A DNA stretch of 64,000 bases from Vibrio metoecus. Lineage in GTDB: Bacteria > Pseudomonadota > Gammaproteobacteria > Enterobacterales > Vibrionaceae. The notes beneath the pieces are model-generated. The model saw only the letters and a program-made list of their open reading frames with translations, was not told the origin of the DNA and did not search any database. The DNA is taken from positions 434,001-498,000 of the forward strand of contig NZ_CP035687.1 of the NCBI RefSeq assembly GCF_009665255.1, read 5' to 3'. Below, one piece after another: positions 43,314 through 51,929 of this stretch. The translations under genes were made by a program, and so were the position numbers. Positions within the stretch are counted from its first letter, which is position 1, and each line of letters opens with the position of its first letter.

Positions 43314-43728
43314 ATTCTCCGCCTAATTATGGCTATCATCGAAACCTATGTATTATCGACTTAAGATCACGCCACTTAAGAAATTTCTTACAAAATCTCA
43401 CATAAAACCAATCGCATCTCACATTTTAATGCAAATTGCATAACTGGCGCTTATAAATCACCACTTGAATACTCATTAACAGAGCTAAACCTTGCGCCTT
43501 TTCTGACCCACAATCTCTATATGGCTTCATCAGCATAGATCAACAATTCTCTTCCAGTAGGCCAAGATGATGAACAACCCGCCGGGACGTTACCAAGAGC
43601 CCAATCGACGCCCCAAACCTCCAACTGGATAATAATTAGCCATCCACACTCGGCTCATGCATTTTTTATGGAACTTTCTGCGAAATACGTAACACTAACC
43701 GCTGAGATATCAAGGAGTGGAAGAATTC
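43314..43728. other. Intergenic region with a proline-rich short reading frame
   Basis: About 415 bp between the chemoreceptor and moxR. It should carry both divergent promoters. It includes the 21-codon frame at 43567-43632 described below. Nothing else is supportable. Confidence 0.4.
43567..43632 (+). CDS. Possible 21-residue proline-rich peptide
   Basis: ATG ATG AAC AAC CCG CCG reads MMNNPPGRYQEPNRRPKPP and two more residues before TAA. An AGG lies six to eight bases upstream. The composition (six prolines and three arginines) is unlike the AT-rich background, so it is either a real micropeptide, a leader peptide for the moxR operon, or a fragment of a lost gene. Confidence 0.3.
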   Translation: MMNNPPGRYQEPNRRPKPPTG

Positions 43729-44685
43729 ATGTCGTTTCAACCTTTTCAAACGTTGCAGCACTATTTGAATCAACAAGTCATTGGTCAAACCGATTTCATT
43801 AACCAACTGCTCATCGCCCTACTTGCCGATGGACACATTCTGGTTGAAGGTCCTCCAGGGCTTGCGAAAACTCGTGCGGTCAAATCACTTGCCGAATGTA
43901 TTGAAGGCGATTTCCACCGCATTCAATTTACGCCAGATTTGCTGCCAGCCGATCTTACTGGTACCGATGTGTTCCGTCCGGAAACCGGTGAATTTGTATT
44001 TCAATCCGGCCCGATTTTTAACTCGTTGGTGCTCGCGGATGAAATTAACCGCGCCCCAGCCAAAGTTCAGGCAGCCATGTTAGAAGCCATGGCAGAGAAA
44101 CAGATCTCCGTGGGGCGAAAAACCTACCGCTTACCTGAGCTCTTTCTCGTAATGGCGACACAAAACCCTATTGAGCAAGAAGGAACTTATCCGCTCCCTG
44201 AAGCACAACTCGACCGATTTTTGCTGCATTTAGAAGTGAACTACCCAAATGCACAAGATGAGCTAGCCATTTTGCGCCTCAATCGCGGCGAAGCGAAAGG
44301 AGAGCAAACGGTAGAGAAACCGTTGATTACTCAGCAGCAAGTCTTTAAGGCTCGCCAAGAAGTACTGAATGTGCACATGGCTGAATCGATCGAAAGCTAT
44401 CTTGTACGCTTAATTATGGCCACTCGTCAGCCAGCCAACTACGACCAGAAACTGGCACAATGGCTTGCGATGGGAGTTAGCCCGCGAGCGACCATTGCAC
44501 TGGATCGCTGTGCGCGAGCCCACGCTTGGTTACACGGCAGAGACTTTGTTACGCCGGAGGATGTGCAAGTGATGGCATTTTCGGTGTTGCGCCACCGGCT
44601 ACTACTGAGTTATCAGGCACAAGCGGAAGGGGTGCATCCGAATCAAGTCATCAACCATCTGTTGGCTTTAGTTGGCAGTGCGTAG
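43729..44685 (+). CDS. MoxR-family AAA+ ATPase
   Basis: The 318-residue ATPase has Walker A GPPGLAKTR near residue 41, Walker B VLADEINRAPAKVQAAML, sensor 1 MATQNPIEQEGTYPLPEAQLDRF and the MoxR lid domain. It is a chaperone-type ATPase thought to act with VWA proteins in assembly or maturation of complexes. It is the first gene of a tightly packed operon with DUF58, DUF4381, two VWA proteins and BatD. The ATG at 43729 follows a GGAAG site; an in-frame GTG at 43717 is less likely. Confidence 0.9.
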   Translation: MSFQPFQTLQHYLNQQVIGQTDFINQLLIALLADGHILVEGPPGLAKTRAVKSLAECIEGDFHRIQFTPDLLPADLTGTDVFRPETGEFVFQSGPIFNSLVLADEINRAPAKVQAAMLEAMAEKQISVGRKTYRLPELFLVMATQNPIEQEGTYPLPEAQLDRFLLHLEVNYPNAQDELAILRLNRGEAKGEQTVEKPLITQQQVFKARQEVLNVHMAESIESYLVRLIMATRQPANYDQKLAQWLAMGVSPRATIALDRCARAHAWLHGRDFVTPEDVQVMAFSVLRHRLLLSYQAQAEGVHPNQVINHLLALVGSA

Positions 44686-44688
44686 CTT

Positions 44689-45621
44689 ATGACAATGCCC
44701 CATTCGCTGCCCTTGCATGCTAACGGTGTCACTCTGTGTCTTGAAGAGTTGCTTGCCTATGAACAGCAAACTGTGCATTTTTTACCCCCAGCACGCCAAG
44801 TATGGGCACAACGCATCGGCCAGCATCAAAGTCGCCGTCTAGGACGCGGAATGGATTTCTCAGAGGTGCGCCAGTACCAAGCGGGAGATGATATTCGCTC
44901 GATTGACTGGCGAGTTACCGCGAGAACGGGCAAGCCACACACGAAGTTGTTCAGTGAAGAGCGAGAAAAAGTTGTCATACTTTATATCGACCTAAGCCAG
45001 TCGATGCAATTTGGTTCCAGTTTATTGCTCAAATCGGTTCAGGCGGCACATTTAGCCAGCTTGCTCAGTTGGCTTGCCGTGAAGCAACAAGACCGAGTCG
45101 GCGCTGTGATTGATTTGGGACATCGTCTGATTGAGATTAAACCGAGCAGCCGCCAACGTGGGGTCTTGCCTATTTTAGCGGCCTGCATTGATGCACAACA
45201 TAAGTTGCATTCAGAGCACACACCAAGAAATCTGGCATTGCATGATGTATTGAGCACTCTCAATCGATTGTGTCCCAAAGGCAGTGAAGTGGTGTTGATC
45301 AGCGATTTTGTTGATTTAGATGCACAACAGCATGCACTTTCCCTACGTCAGTTGTGTCGGCACAACCGCGTACGCATGGTGCAAATTTACGATCCATTAG
45401 AGCAAGGAGACACCTCATTTCGTGGTATTGAGCAAGTACAAAATAACCAAGAGACGCGCTGGCTCAACTTTTCGATAAATAGTACGCGTGCAGGTATCAA
45501 AAAAGCCTTTGAAACTCAAAAAGAAAAACTAAAATCACTTTGTCTATTATTGGAAATGGACTACCGCTCAGTTTCAAGCGGAATACCTTTGCTGCAACAA
45601 TTATCGGACCATAAGAAATGA
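44689..45621 (+). CDS. DUF58 protein (VWA-like) of the MoxR/Bat operon
   Basis: The 310-residue soluble protein has the DUF58 signature GRGMDFSEVRQYQAGDDIRS IDWR type block near residue 58-80, then a VWA-like fold with LYIDLSQSMQFG, a relaxed MIDAS. It begins three bases after moxR, so the two are co-translated. DUF58 partners of MoxR are thought to be clients or adaptors (family knowledge). Confidence 0.88.
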   Translation: MTMPHSLPLHANGVTLCLEELLAYEQQTVHFLPPARQVWAQRIGQHQSRRLGRGMDFSEVRQYQAGDDIRSIDWRVTARTGKPHTKLFSEEREKVVILYIDLSQSMQFGSSLLLKSVQAAHLASLLSWLAVKQQDRVGAVIDLGHRLIEIKPSSRQRGVLPILAACIDAQHKLHSEHTPRNLALHDVLSTLNRLCPKGSEVVLISDFVDLDAQQHALSLRQLCRHNRVRMVQIYDPLEQGDTSFRGIEQVQNNQETRWLNFSINSTRAGIKKAFETQKEKLKSLCLLLEMDYRSVSSGIPLLQQLSDHKK

Positions 45622-46106
45622 AGGAATCGTCAATCACATCACTGGATCTCAACGCCCTGCATTTGCCAGAACTCCCAAACTGGTTTCCATTAGCTTGGGG
45701 ATGGTGGGCAAGCATAGGCGGTACTCTCATCGTGATGCTCATCATCGGATTGGCAGTGCGTTGGCGTCGCCGTCGTCTCGCCCCTAAAAAATCCGCGTTA
45801 CGTCTTCTGAGCTTAACGGTAAGCCCACAAACGCCCTCTTCAGCCATTGAGTTGGTTCGTCAGGCAGCACTGTGCTATTACCCTCGCGAAGAGATTGCGC
45901 ATTTAACCGGTAAAGATTGGTACGCCTTTTTAGACGCCCAAGTCGGACACCCACTTTTCGTACCAAATGAAACCTTGTGGCAGCAAGCGTTATACCAAAA
46001 GCAGAAAGTGAACAATGCCGATGAGCTGGTTCACCACTGTTATCATTGGGTAGAAAGCGCCTTGCCGCCGAGAAAGCGGAGAAAATCAGGCATTGGCAAG
46101 TTTTGA
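45618..46106 (+). CDS. DUF4381 single-pass membrane protein of the Bat operon
   Basis: The 162-residue protein has one membrane helix (about 32-50) followed by RRRR and a cytoplasmic domain (DUF4381-like). Its ATG overlaps the DUF58 stop (ATGA), which means coupled translation. It corresponds to the small anchor subunit usually found between DUF58 and the VWA gene in these operons. Confidence 0.8.
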   Translation: MKESSITSLDLNALHLPELPNWFPLAWGWWASIGGTLIVMLIIGLAVRWRRRRLAPKKSALRLLSLTVSPQTPSSAIELVRQAALCYYPREEIAHLTGKDWYAFLDAQVGHPLFVPNETLWQQALYQKQKVNNADELVHHCYHWVESALPPRKRRKSGIGKF

Positions 46107-47049
46107 GTTTATTTGGTGGTGGGCATTTTTATTGCTCCCACTGCCTTGGCTTATCTATTTTTTTACACCAGCCATTCAATCTCGGGCAGCCATTAAGCTG
46201 CCCTATCTTCCTGACACATCTGGTATCCAACCTCGTTCTTGGCTTCCTCGTATACTCGCCATCGGATTGTGGATTCTGTTGCTTAGCGCGGCAGCGAGGC
46301 CCGTTTGGTATGGTGAGCCAGTAAGCACGAGTACTTCACATCGTGATCTGATGTTAGTGGTTGATCTTTCTTATTCAATGAGTCAGGAAGACATGCAATC
46401 CGGTCAACAGATGGTAGACCGCCTCACAGCGGTAAAACAAGTGTTGTCTGAGTTTATTGCCAAACGTGAAGGAGACCGTATTGGGCTTATTCTGTTTGCC
46501 GACCATGCTTATTTACAAACACCACTGACTTTGGACAGAGAGACCGTCACTCAACAGCTCAACCAAGTGGTTTTAAAACTCATTGGTACCCAAACTGCAA
46601 TTGGTGAAGGCATTGGGCTAGCAACCAAGATTTTTATCGACAGTGACGCACCACAACGAGTAATGATTCTGCTCAGTGACGGTAGTAATACAGCTGGAAT
46701 TCTCGACCCACTCGAAGCGGCGAATATTGCCAAGCAATACCACTCTACAATTTACACCGTTGGAGTGGGAGCCGGTGAAATGGTAGTCAAAGATTTTCTG
46801 TTTAACCGCAAGGTCAATACAGCGCAAGATCTGGATGAAAAGACACTGCAAACCATCGCCTCAACCACTGGGGGGCAATATTTCCGTGCTCGCAATCAGC
46901 AAGATTTACAAGGCATCTATGACACCATTAATCAACTTGAGCCCATCAGCCACTCCGATCAAACTTGGCGACCACAAACCGAGTGGTTTTTTTACCCTCT
47001 GAGTGTGGCATTACTGCTTTCCGTCATTCTGGTTATTGTGAGGAGATAA
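46093..47049 (+). CDS. batA: VWA-domain membrane protein BatA
   Basis: The 318-residue protein has two N-terminal membrane helices (about 7-25, 58-75), a VWA domain with an intact MIDAS (DLSYSMSQEDM, later LLSDGSNTAG) and a C-terminal helix (about 298-315). It begins at a TTG inside the end of the previous gene with an AGG upstream; the frame and the family N-terminus (FIWWWAFLLLPLP) support it. Bat proteins are linked to stress or oxygen tolerance in other bacteria, mechanism unclear. Confidence 0.88.
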   Translation: MASFEFIWWWAFLLLPLPWLIYFFTPAIQSRAAIKLPYLPDTSGIQPRSWLPRILAIGLWILLLSAAARPVWYGEPVSTSTSHRDLMLVVDLSYSMSQEDMQSGQQMVDRLTAVKQVLSEFIAKREGDRIGLILFADHAYLQTPLTLDRETVTQQLNQVVLKLIGTQTAIGEGIGLATKIFIDSDAPQRVMILLSDGSNTAGILDPLEAANIAKQYHSTIYTVGVGAGEMVVKDFLFNRKVNTAQDLDEKTLQTIASTTGGQYFRARNQQDLQGIYDTINQLEPISHSDQTWRPQTEWFFYPLSVALLLSVILVIVRR

Positions 47050-47050
47050 C

Positions 47051-48796
47051 ATGCCACTAACTTTCCTCTATCCATACTGGTTATGGTTACTGATCCCTTC
47101 ACTTGGTTTCGCATTTTGGCTGAAAGCACGTAAAAACCAGCGGGGCTTAATTGCCCCTCATCTTGCTCACGTTATGGGTGTGGGTGCGCCCCAAAGCCGC
47201 CACCTCAGTGGATTACTGGGAGTCGGATGGATGATCGCGGTGCTTGCACTCGCAGGGCCAAGCTGGCAATCGGCTGAGCGACCTAGTGTGCAAAATAGCG
47301 CTGCGCGAGTATTAATTATGGATATGTCGCAATCCATGTATGCCACTGATTTAGCGCCAAATCGACTAACCCAAGCTCGTTATAAAGCGTTGGATCTGCT
47401 GAAAGGCTGGCATGAGGGTAGTACAGGATTGGTCGCTTACGCTGCCGACGCTTATGTGGTGAGCCCTCTAACTCGTGACAGCGCAACACTGGGCAATTTG
47501 ATCCCTTTGTTATCTCCCGAGATCATGCCCTATCAAGGGGCGAATGCCGCAAATGCAGTGGATTTAGCGATTTCCATGCTACAACAGGCGGGTCATCAAA
47601 AAGGTGACTTGATTCTGCTGACTGACGATATTCGTGCCGCTGAACGACAGAAAATCACTCAACAGTTAGAAAATAGCTCATGGCGTCTGATTGTACTTGC
47701 CATCGGGACATCGAATGGTGCTCCGATTACCTTGAGTGATGGTAGCCTACTCAAGAGTCCTCAAGGTGAGACGGTGATCGCCAAAACATCCTTTGAACAA
47801 ATGCAGCAATTCACGCACAGCGTGCAAGGAGTATTCGCCGCCTATCGCGCCGATGGCGCGGATATCGAGCAGATTTTACACATCACGCAACAGCAAACCG
47901 ATGTCGCCAACCAAACCTCGCGTAAAGTTGTTACTGAACAAGTCAACAACGGTTATTGGCTAGTTCTGCCTTTAGTTATCGCAGCTTTAGCCATATTTCG
48001 TCGTGGCGTGATTTTTACCTTGCTGCTGATTGTCGGTGCTCACTTTCCTGCCCAAGAGGCTTCGGCATCCCCTTGGTTAAATCAAGATCAGCAAGCAATG
48101 CGCGCTTTCGAAGCCAAGCAATATTCACAAGCGGCTGAAACATTTCGAGACCCGAAATGGCAAGGCGCAGCACGCTACTATGCAAAAGATTATCCCGGTG
48201 CCATTGAAGCGTACTCGCGTATTGAGAACCCCGATTTAGAGACTCAATACAACTTGGCGAACGCTTACGCACAAGCGGGGAATTTCCCTAAAGCGCGCGA
48301 ATTGTATGAACAGGTGCTCAAACAACAGCCAAACCATCAAGATGCTCAGCACAATCTGCAAGTTGTTAACAGCGCAGAACAGCAACAGCAGGATTCTGCA
48401 TCTGAATCCAAAGGTCAAGCTCAGAAAGAAAAATCATCCGGCAATTCATCTGATGCCGATGATAGTGAAAAAACCGATTCTCAAACTGAACAACAACCTG
48501 ACTTAGCCCAAAATCAGAACCAACAACATAGTGCTCAACCTAAGGCAGATAAGGAAAAATCCACCGAGCAAGCAAAGCCAAACAATCCAGAACCAACTAA
48601 TGAAAAGAACAATGACCAAAATACCTTAGCTCAAACCAAGCCGTTAACGTCAGCAACGGATCCCAACCTCGACCCGCTGCTACGCAAATTAGAACAAGTC
48701 GAGAATGCGCGCGATCCGAGCGCTTTATTACGTGCGCAACTGTTTTTACAAGCCCAACGTAAACCTCAACCAATGGAAACCGACCAGCCATGGTAA
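47051..48796 (+). CDS. batB: VWA and TPR membrane protein BatB/BatC fusion
   Basis: The 581-residue protein has membrane helices at about 8-22 and 55-72, a VWA domain (MIDAS DMSQSMYATDL, LLTDD), and further membrane helices around 300-330. TPR repeats (about 380-450) and a very Gln/Lys/Ser-rich low-complexity region (about 455-560) follow. It thus joins BatB and the TPR protein BatC of other species into one chain. An AGGAG site is placed well before the ATG, two bases after batA. Confidence 0.88.
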   Translation: MPLTFLYPYWLWLLIPSLGFAFWLKARKNQRGLIAPHLAHVMGVGAPQSRHLSGLLGVGWMIAVLALAGPSWQSAERPSVQNSAARVLIMDMSQSMYATDLAPNRLTQARYKALDLLKGWHEGSTGLVAYAADAYVVSPLTRDSATLGNLIPLLSPEIMPYQGANAANAVDLAISMLQQAGHQKGDLILLTDDIRAAERQKITQQLENSSWRLIVLAIGTSNGAPITLSDGSLLKSPQGETVIAKTSFEQMQQFTHSVQGVFAAYRADGADIEQILHITQQQTDVANQTSRKVVTEQVNNGYWLVLPLVIAALAIFRRGVIFTLLLIVGAHFPAQEASASPWLNQDQQAMRAFEAKQYSQAAETFRDPKWQGAARYYAKDYPGAIEAYSRIENPDLETQYNLANAYAQAGNFPKARELYEQVLKQQPNHQDAQHNLQVVNSAEQQQQDSASESKGQAQKEKSSGNSSDADDSEKTDSQTEQQPDLAQNQNQQHSAQPKADKEKSTEQAKPNNPEPTNEKNNDQNTLAQTKPLTSATDPNLDPLLRKLEQVENARDPSALLRAQLFLQAQRKPQPMETDQPW

Positions 48797-50433
48797 AGAA
48801 GTCCTCCGTTTATCACTCCACGCTTTTCTGGCTCACGCTCACGGTTAGCCTATTCGGGCTACCTGCGCATGCTGCCGATTTAGTTGCCAGTGTCAGCAAA
48901 AATAAAGTAGTTAAAAATGAAGTGATTCAACTGCGTATCGTCAGCAGTGATAAAGCCTCTGCCGATGCACTCGATTTTTCTCAACTGGAGCCTGACTTTT
49001 TCGTTGGTCAACCGAGTTTTGCTTCTTCAACCAACATCATTAATGGCAACTACTCCCAGCGTAGCGAATGGACAGTGGCTATTGCGGCTCAAAAAACCGG
49101 TATCATCACGATTCCCCGCTTTCAGTTGGGTAATGCCCAAACCACGCCTATCGCCATTCAGGTCACCGAAGATCAACATCAACCAGCACAACAAGAGTTG
49201 GCAGAAGTGCGTAGCCGTTTAGAGAGAACGCAACTATATCCAGGTGAAAGCACCTTGTTTCATGCTCAGTTAATTATTAAGGAAGATGTGCGCCGACTAC
49301 GTGACCCAAACATTACGCCACCGAAAGTCGATGGAATGCAGATCGAGTCCGCCAGTGAACCCAAACAATATCCTAGTGTGCTCGATGGCGTGGAAGTGAC
49401 TATCGTTGAGCAATCTTTTCGCATTACTGCGCAGCATGCGGGCAGCTTTAAGCTCAGTGAACCTATCTTAAAAGCAAGCCTGCTCTACGGTAACCAATAC
49501 AGTGGTGGTACACGCTTAGTCCCGCTGCTCACCCATCCCAAAACGTATGCGATAACAGTGCTCGAAAAACCCTCAAACTATCAAGGCTTCTGGCTACCGA
49601 CGGCCAAATTACACCTGAGTCAAAACTGGTCTGATGGTCAGAAAACTCTGAGTTCACCCGAGCAATACGAAACACAGGTAGGCCATGCCATCACACGAGA
49701 ATTGCGTTTACAAGTGAGTGGCCTGACTCAGCAACAACTGCCTAATTTCAGTATTCAATACCCCGAATCCGTTAGCGTGTATGCGGAAAAACCCCAGTTC
49801 AGCACACTCGACAACGGAGAGACTCTGATGACGCTTAAGCAGGTACTGATCCCTCGTCAAGCGGGAGAAATCGCCTTACCTGAGGTCAAACTCCATTGGT
49901 GGAACACACAGACACAAACTGAGCAAACGAGCCAAATTTCAGGTTTAGTTTTACACGTCAAGCCCAGTGAAGAAGCCGCTTTACCCACTGTGCCAACGCT
50001 CTCAACGACAACACCGAACAGCTCGCCAGTCAACGATGCAGGTTATTGGCCATACCTCACTTTACTCTTTGCATTATTGTGGTTAGCCACTAGCCTGTTC
50101 ACTTGGTGGCAATGGCAACATACAAAACATCCACAACAGGTAGGCTCCAACCATTCTGAACCATCATCGGCGTATCAAATACTCCTTCAGGCTATTGAAC
50201 AGCAAGATCTTCTGGCAATCAGCCAAGCAATACGTATATGGCAAAGCCAAATCATCTTAGATCAAGACGAGCAGCAGAGGCTGACAGCACTGCTTTATCC
50301 TTTGCAGCAAGCCTGTTATTCAGAACAACCACAAACCCCAGATTTTAGTGAATTAAAGCACTGGATTATGGTCAAACAGAAACAACAATGTAAACGCACT
50401 CGTCAACAAGAGGCTGAGTTACCTCAGTTATGA
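48790..50433 (+). CDS. batD: BatD-like periplasmic oxygen-tolerance protein
   Basis: The 547-residue protein has a signal peptide (about 1-29, ending AHA), a long beta-rich periplasmic domain of the BatD type (VSKNKVVKNEVIQLRI, QKTGIITIPRF), and a membrane helix near 418-438 with a cytoplasmic tail. It overlaps the batB end by seven bases. It is the last gene of the MoxR-Bat operon. Confidence 0.87.
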   Translation: MVKKSSVYHSTLFWLTLTVSLFGLPAHAADLVASVSKNKVVKNEVIQLRIVSSDKASADALDFSQLEPDFFVGQPSFASSTNIINGNYSQRSEWTVAIAAQKTGIITIPRFQLGNAQTTPIAIQVTEDQHQPAQQELAEVRSRLERTQLYPGESTLFHAQLIIKEDVRRLRDPNITPPKVDGMQIESASEPKQYPSVLDGVEVTIVEQSFRITAQHAGSFKLSEPILKASLLYGNQYSGGTRLVPLLTHPKTYAITVLEKPSNYQGFWLPTAKLHLSQNWSDGQKTLSSPEQYETQVGHAITRELRLQVSGLTQQQLPNFSIQYPESVSVYAEKPQFSTLDNGETLMTLKQVLIPRQAGEIALPEVKLHWWNTQTQTEQTSQISGLVLHVKPSEEAALPTVPTLSTTTPNSSPVNDAGYWPYLTLLFALLWLATSLFTWWQWQHTKHPQQVGSNHSEPSSAYQILLQAIEQQDLLAISQAIRIWQSQIILDQDEQQRLTALLYPLQQACYSEQPQTPDFSELKHWIMVKQKQQCKRTRQQEAELPQL

Positions 50434-50574
50434 CACTGCTGCAATTTCATGTTACCGAGGGATAGCGTGTTCGTTGCCACAAGAGTAATTTATGGAAAAG
50501 CAACACCAAGTACAGCCAAACCGCTGTGACTTAAATACAGAAAAGAATAACGGTCAAATAATGGGAGGAAAACC

Positions 50575-51291
50575 ATGACCAATATGAATACCAAAACCGC
50601 CAGCGTGCTTGGCCTGAGTCTGATTATCGGACTGGCCGCACTGGGTTTTTTGGTACAGCAAATGGCTGTTAAGTTTAAAGAATATGAACGAGTCGTCACC
50701 GTAAAAGGGCTATCGGAGCGTGAAGTCGTTGCCGACACGGTCATTTGGCCTATTCAGTTTACGGTTGCGGATAATCAACTTTCTTCACTCTTTGAAACGG
50801 TGGATCAACAGACTCAACTCATCACCCAATTTTTAGTTGAGAAAGGCATTGATCGTACAGCGATTTCCCTTTCAGCCCCAGCAGTAGTCGATAAAAAAGC
50901 CCAACAATATGGGGAGGATCGTTCAGAGTTTCGCTATCTGGCAACGCAAACACTCACGGTATACAGCAAAAAAGTGGATTTGGTGCGTAATACCATCAGC
51001 GAGATTGGTCAGCTCGGCAAACAGGGTGTGGTGTTTAACCAAGATCCTTACAACAATCGCGTTGAATTTAGCTTTACTGGGTTAAATGACATCAAGCCAG
51101 ACATGATCGAAGAAGCGACCAAGCAAGCGCGAGAAGTGGCATTGAAGTTTGCAACCGACTCACAAAGCACGCTAGGTAAGATCAAAACCGCCTCACAAGG
51201 ACAGTTTTCTATCTCAGATCGTGATAACAATACACCGTACATCAAAAATGTCCGCGTAGTCACCACTGTTGAATACTATCTCTCAGATTAA
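50575..51291 (+). CDS. SIMPL-domain (DUF541) envelope protein
   Basis: The 238-residue protein has an N-terminal membrane or signal segment (about 10-30) and a SIMPL domain (VTVKGLSEREVVADTVIWPI; LVRNTISEIGQLGKQGVVF). GGGAGG precedes the ATG. SIMPL proteins form ring-like oligomers in the periplasm in related bacteria; function unknown. It has its own terminator and may be a separate unit from the Bat operon. Confidence 0.85.
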   Translation: MTNMNTKTASVLGLSLIIGLAALGFLVQQMAVKFKEYERVVTVKGLSEREVVADTVIWPIQFTVADNQLSSLFETVDQQTQLITQFLVEKGIDRTAISLSAPAVVDKKAQQYGEDRSEFRYLATQTLTVYSKKVDLVRNTISEIGQLGKQGVVFNQDPYNNRVEFSFTGLNDIKPDMIEEATKQAREVALKFATDSQSTLGKIKTASQGQFSISDRDNNTPYIKNVRVVTTVEYYLSD

Positions 51292-51310
51292 TTTCTAGTA
51301 TATCGATACG

Positions 51311-51346
51311 AAATCCTCTTTCTAGCCTGCTAGGAAGGGGATTTTT
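51311..51346 (+). terminator. Intrinsic terminator after the SIMPL gene
   Basis: AATCC...TTTCTAG pairs with CTAGGAA...GGATT with a few G-U pairs around CCTG, followed by TTTTT. Confidence 0.75.
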
Positions 51347-51420
51347 AGTATCTGTAGGCCTATCGCATAAAAGTCAGCCTTAGGAGACTTATCGGCTTAA
51401 ACCTCAGCTTTGAAGAATGT

Positions 51421-51449
51421 AAAAAGGGGCGTGGTTTACACCACGCCCC
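51421..51449 (-). terminator. Intrinsic terminator of cspA
   Basis: On the minus strand GGGGCGTGG pairs with CCACGCCCC around six bases and is followed by five U, 23 bases after the cspA stop. Confidence 0.92.
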
Positions 51450-51471
51450 TTTTAAAATCAATCTGTGCTAA

Positions 51472-51684
51472 TTACAGCGCAGTTACTTGAGCAGCTTGTG
51501 GGCCTTTTTTGCCTTGCTCAACTGTGAAGCTTACACGCTGACCTTCAGCCAGAGTTTTGAAGCCTTCAGAAACGATAGACTTGAAGTGTACGAACACGTC
51601 TTGACCGCCGTTGTCTTGAGAAATGAAACCAAAACCTTTAGTTTCGTTGAACCATTTTACTGAACCAGTCATTTTCTGAGACAT
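51472..51684 (-). CDS. cspA: Major cold-shock protein CspA
   Basis: The 70-residue cold-shock domain has RNP1 KGFGFI and RNP2 DVFVHF. The leader between a TATAGT -10-like element (minus strand, 51859-51854) and the ATG is about 160 bases, as for cold-inducible csp genes. An AGAGG site precedes the ATG. Of the two copies in this window this matches the one described as V. cholerae CspA. An unrelated-looking leader at the other copy suggests separate control. Confidence 0.93.
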   Translation of the reverse strand: MSQKMTGSVKWFNETKGFGFISQDNGGQDVFVHFKSIVSEGFKTLAEGQRVSFTVEQGKKGPQAAQVTAL

Positions 51685-51929
51685 AGTAACCTCTAATATA
51701 TATTTGCTATGGGTTGATTTGGCTGATAACGAAAGCTATTGAATGGTATATCAAGACAAAGTTGACGCAGGTTTAACGAGAAATCGATAACGATCTGAGA
51801 TTGAACTTTCACTGAATTTAACATTAACAACTCTTACCTAAGAGCCGAGGTAAACTATACACGTATTTTCCTGAAACGCTACACTTATTTGTGATATTTG
51901 CCATACCGTAAGAAATCTGCTGGAAAATG

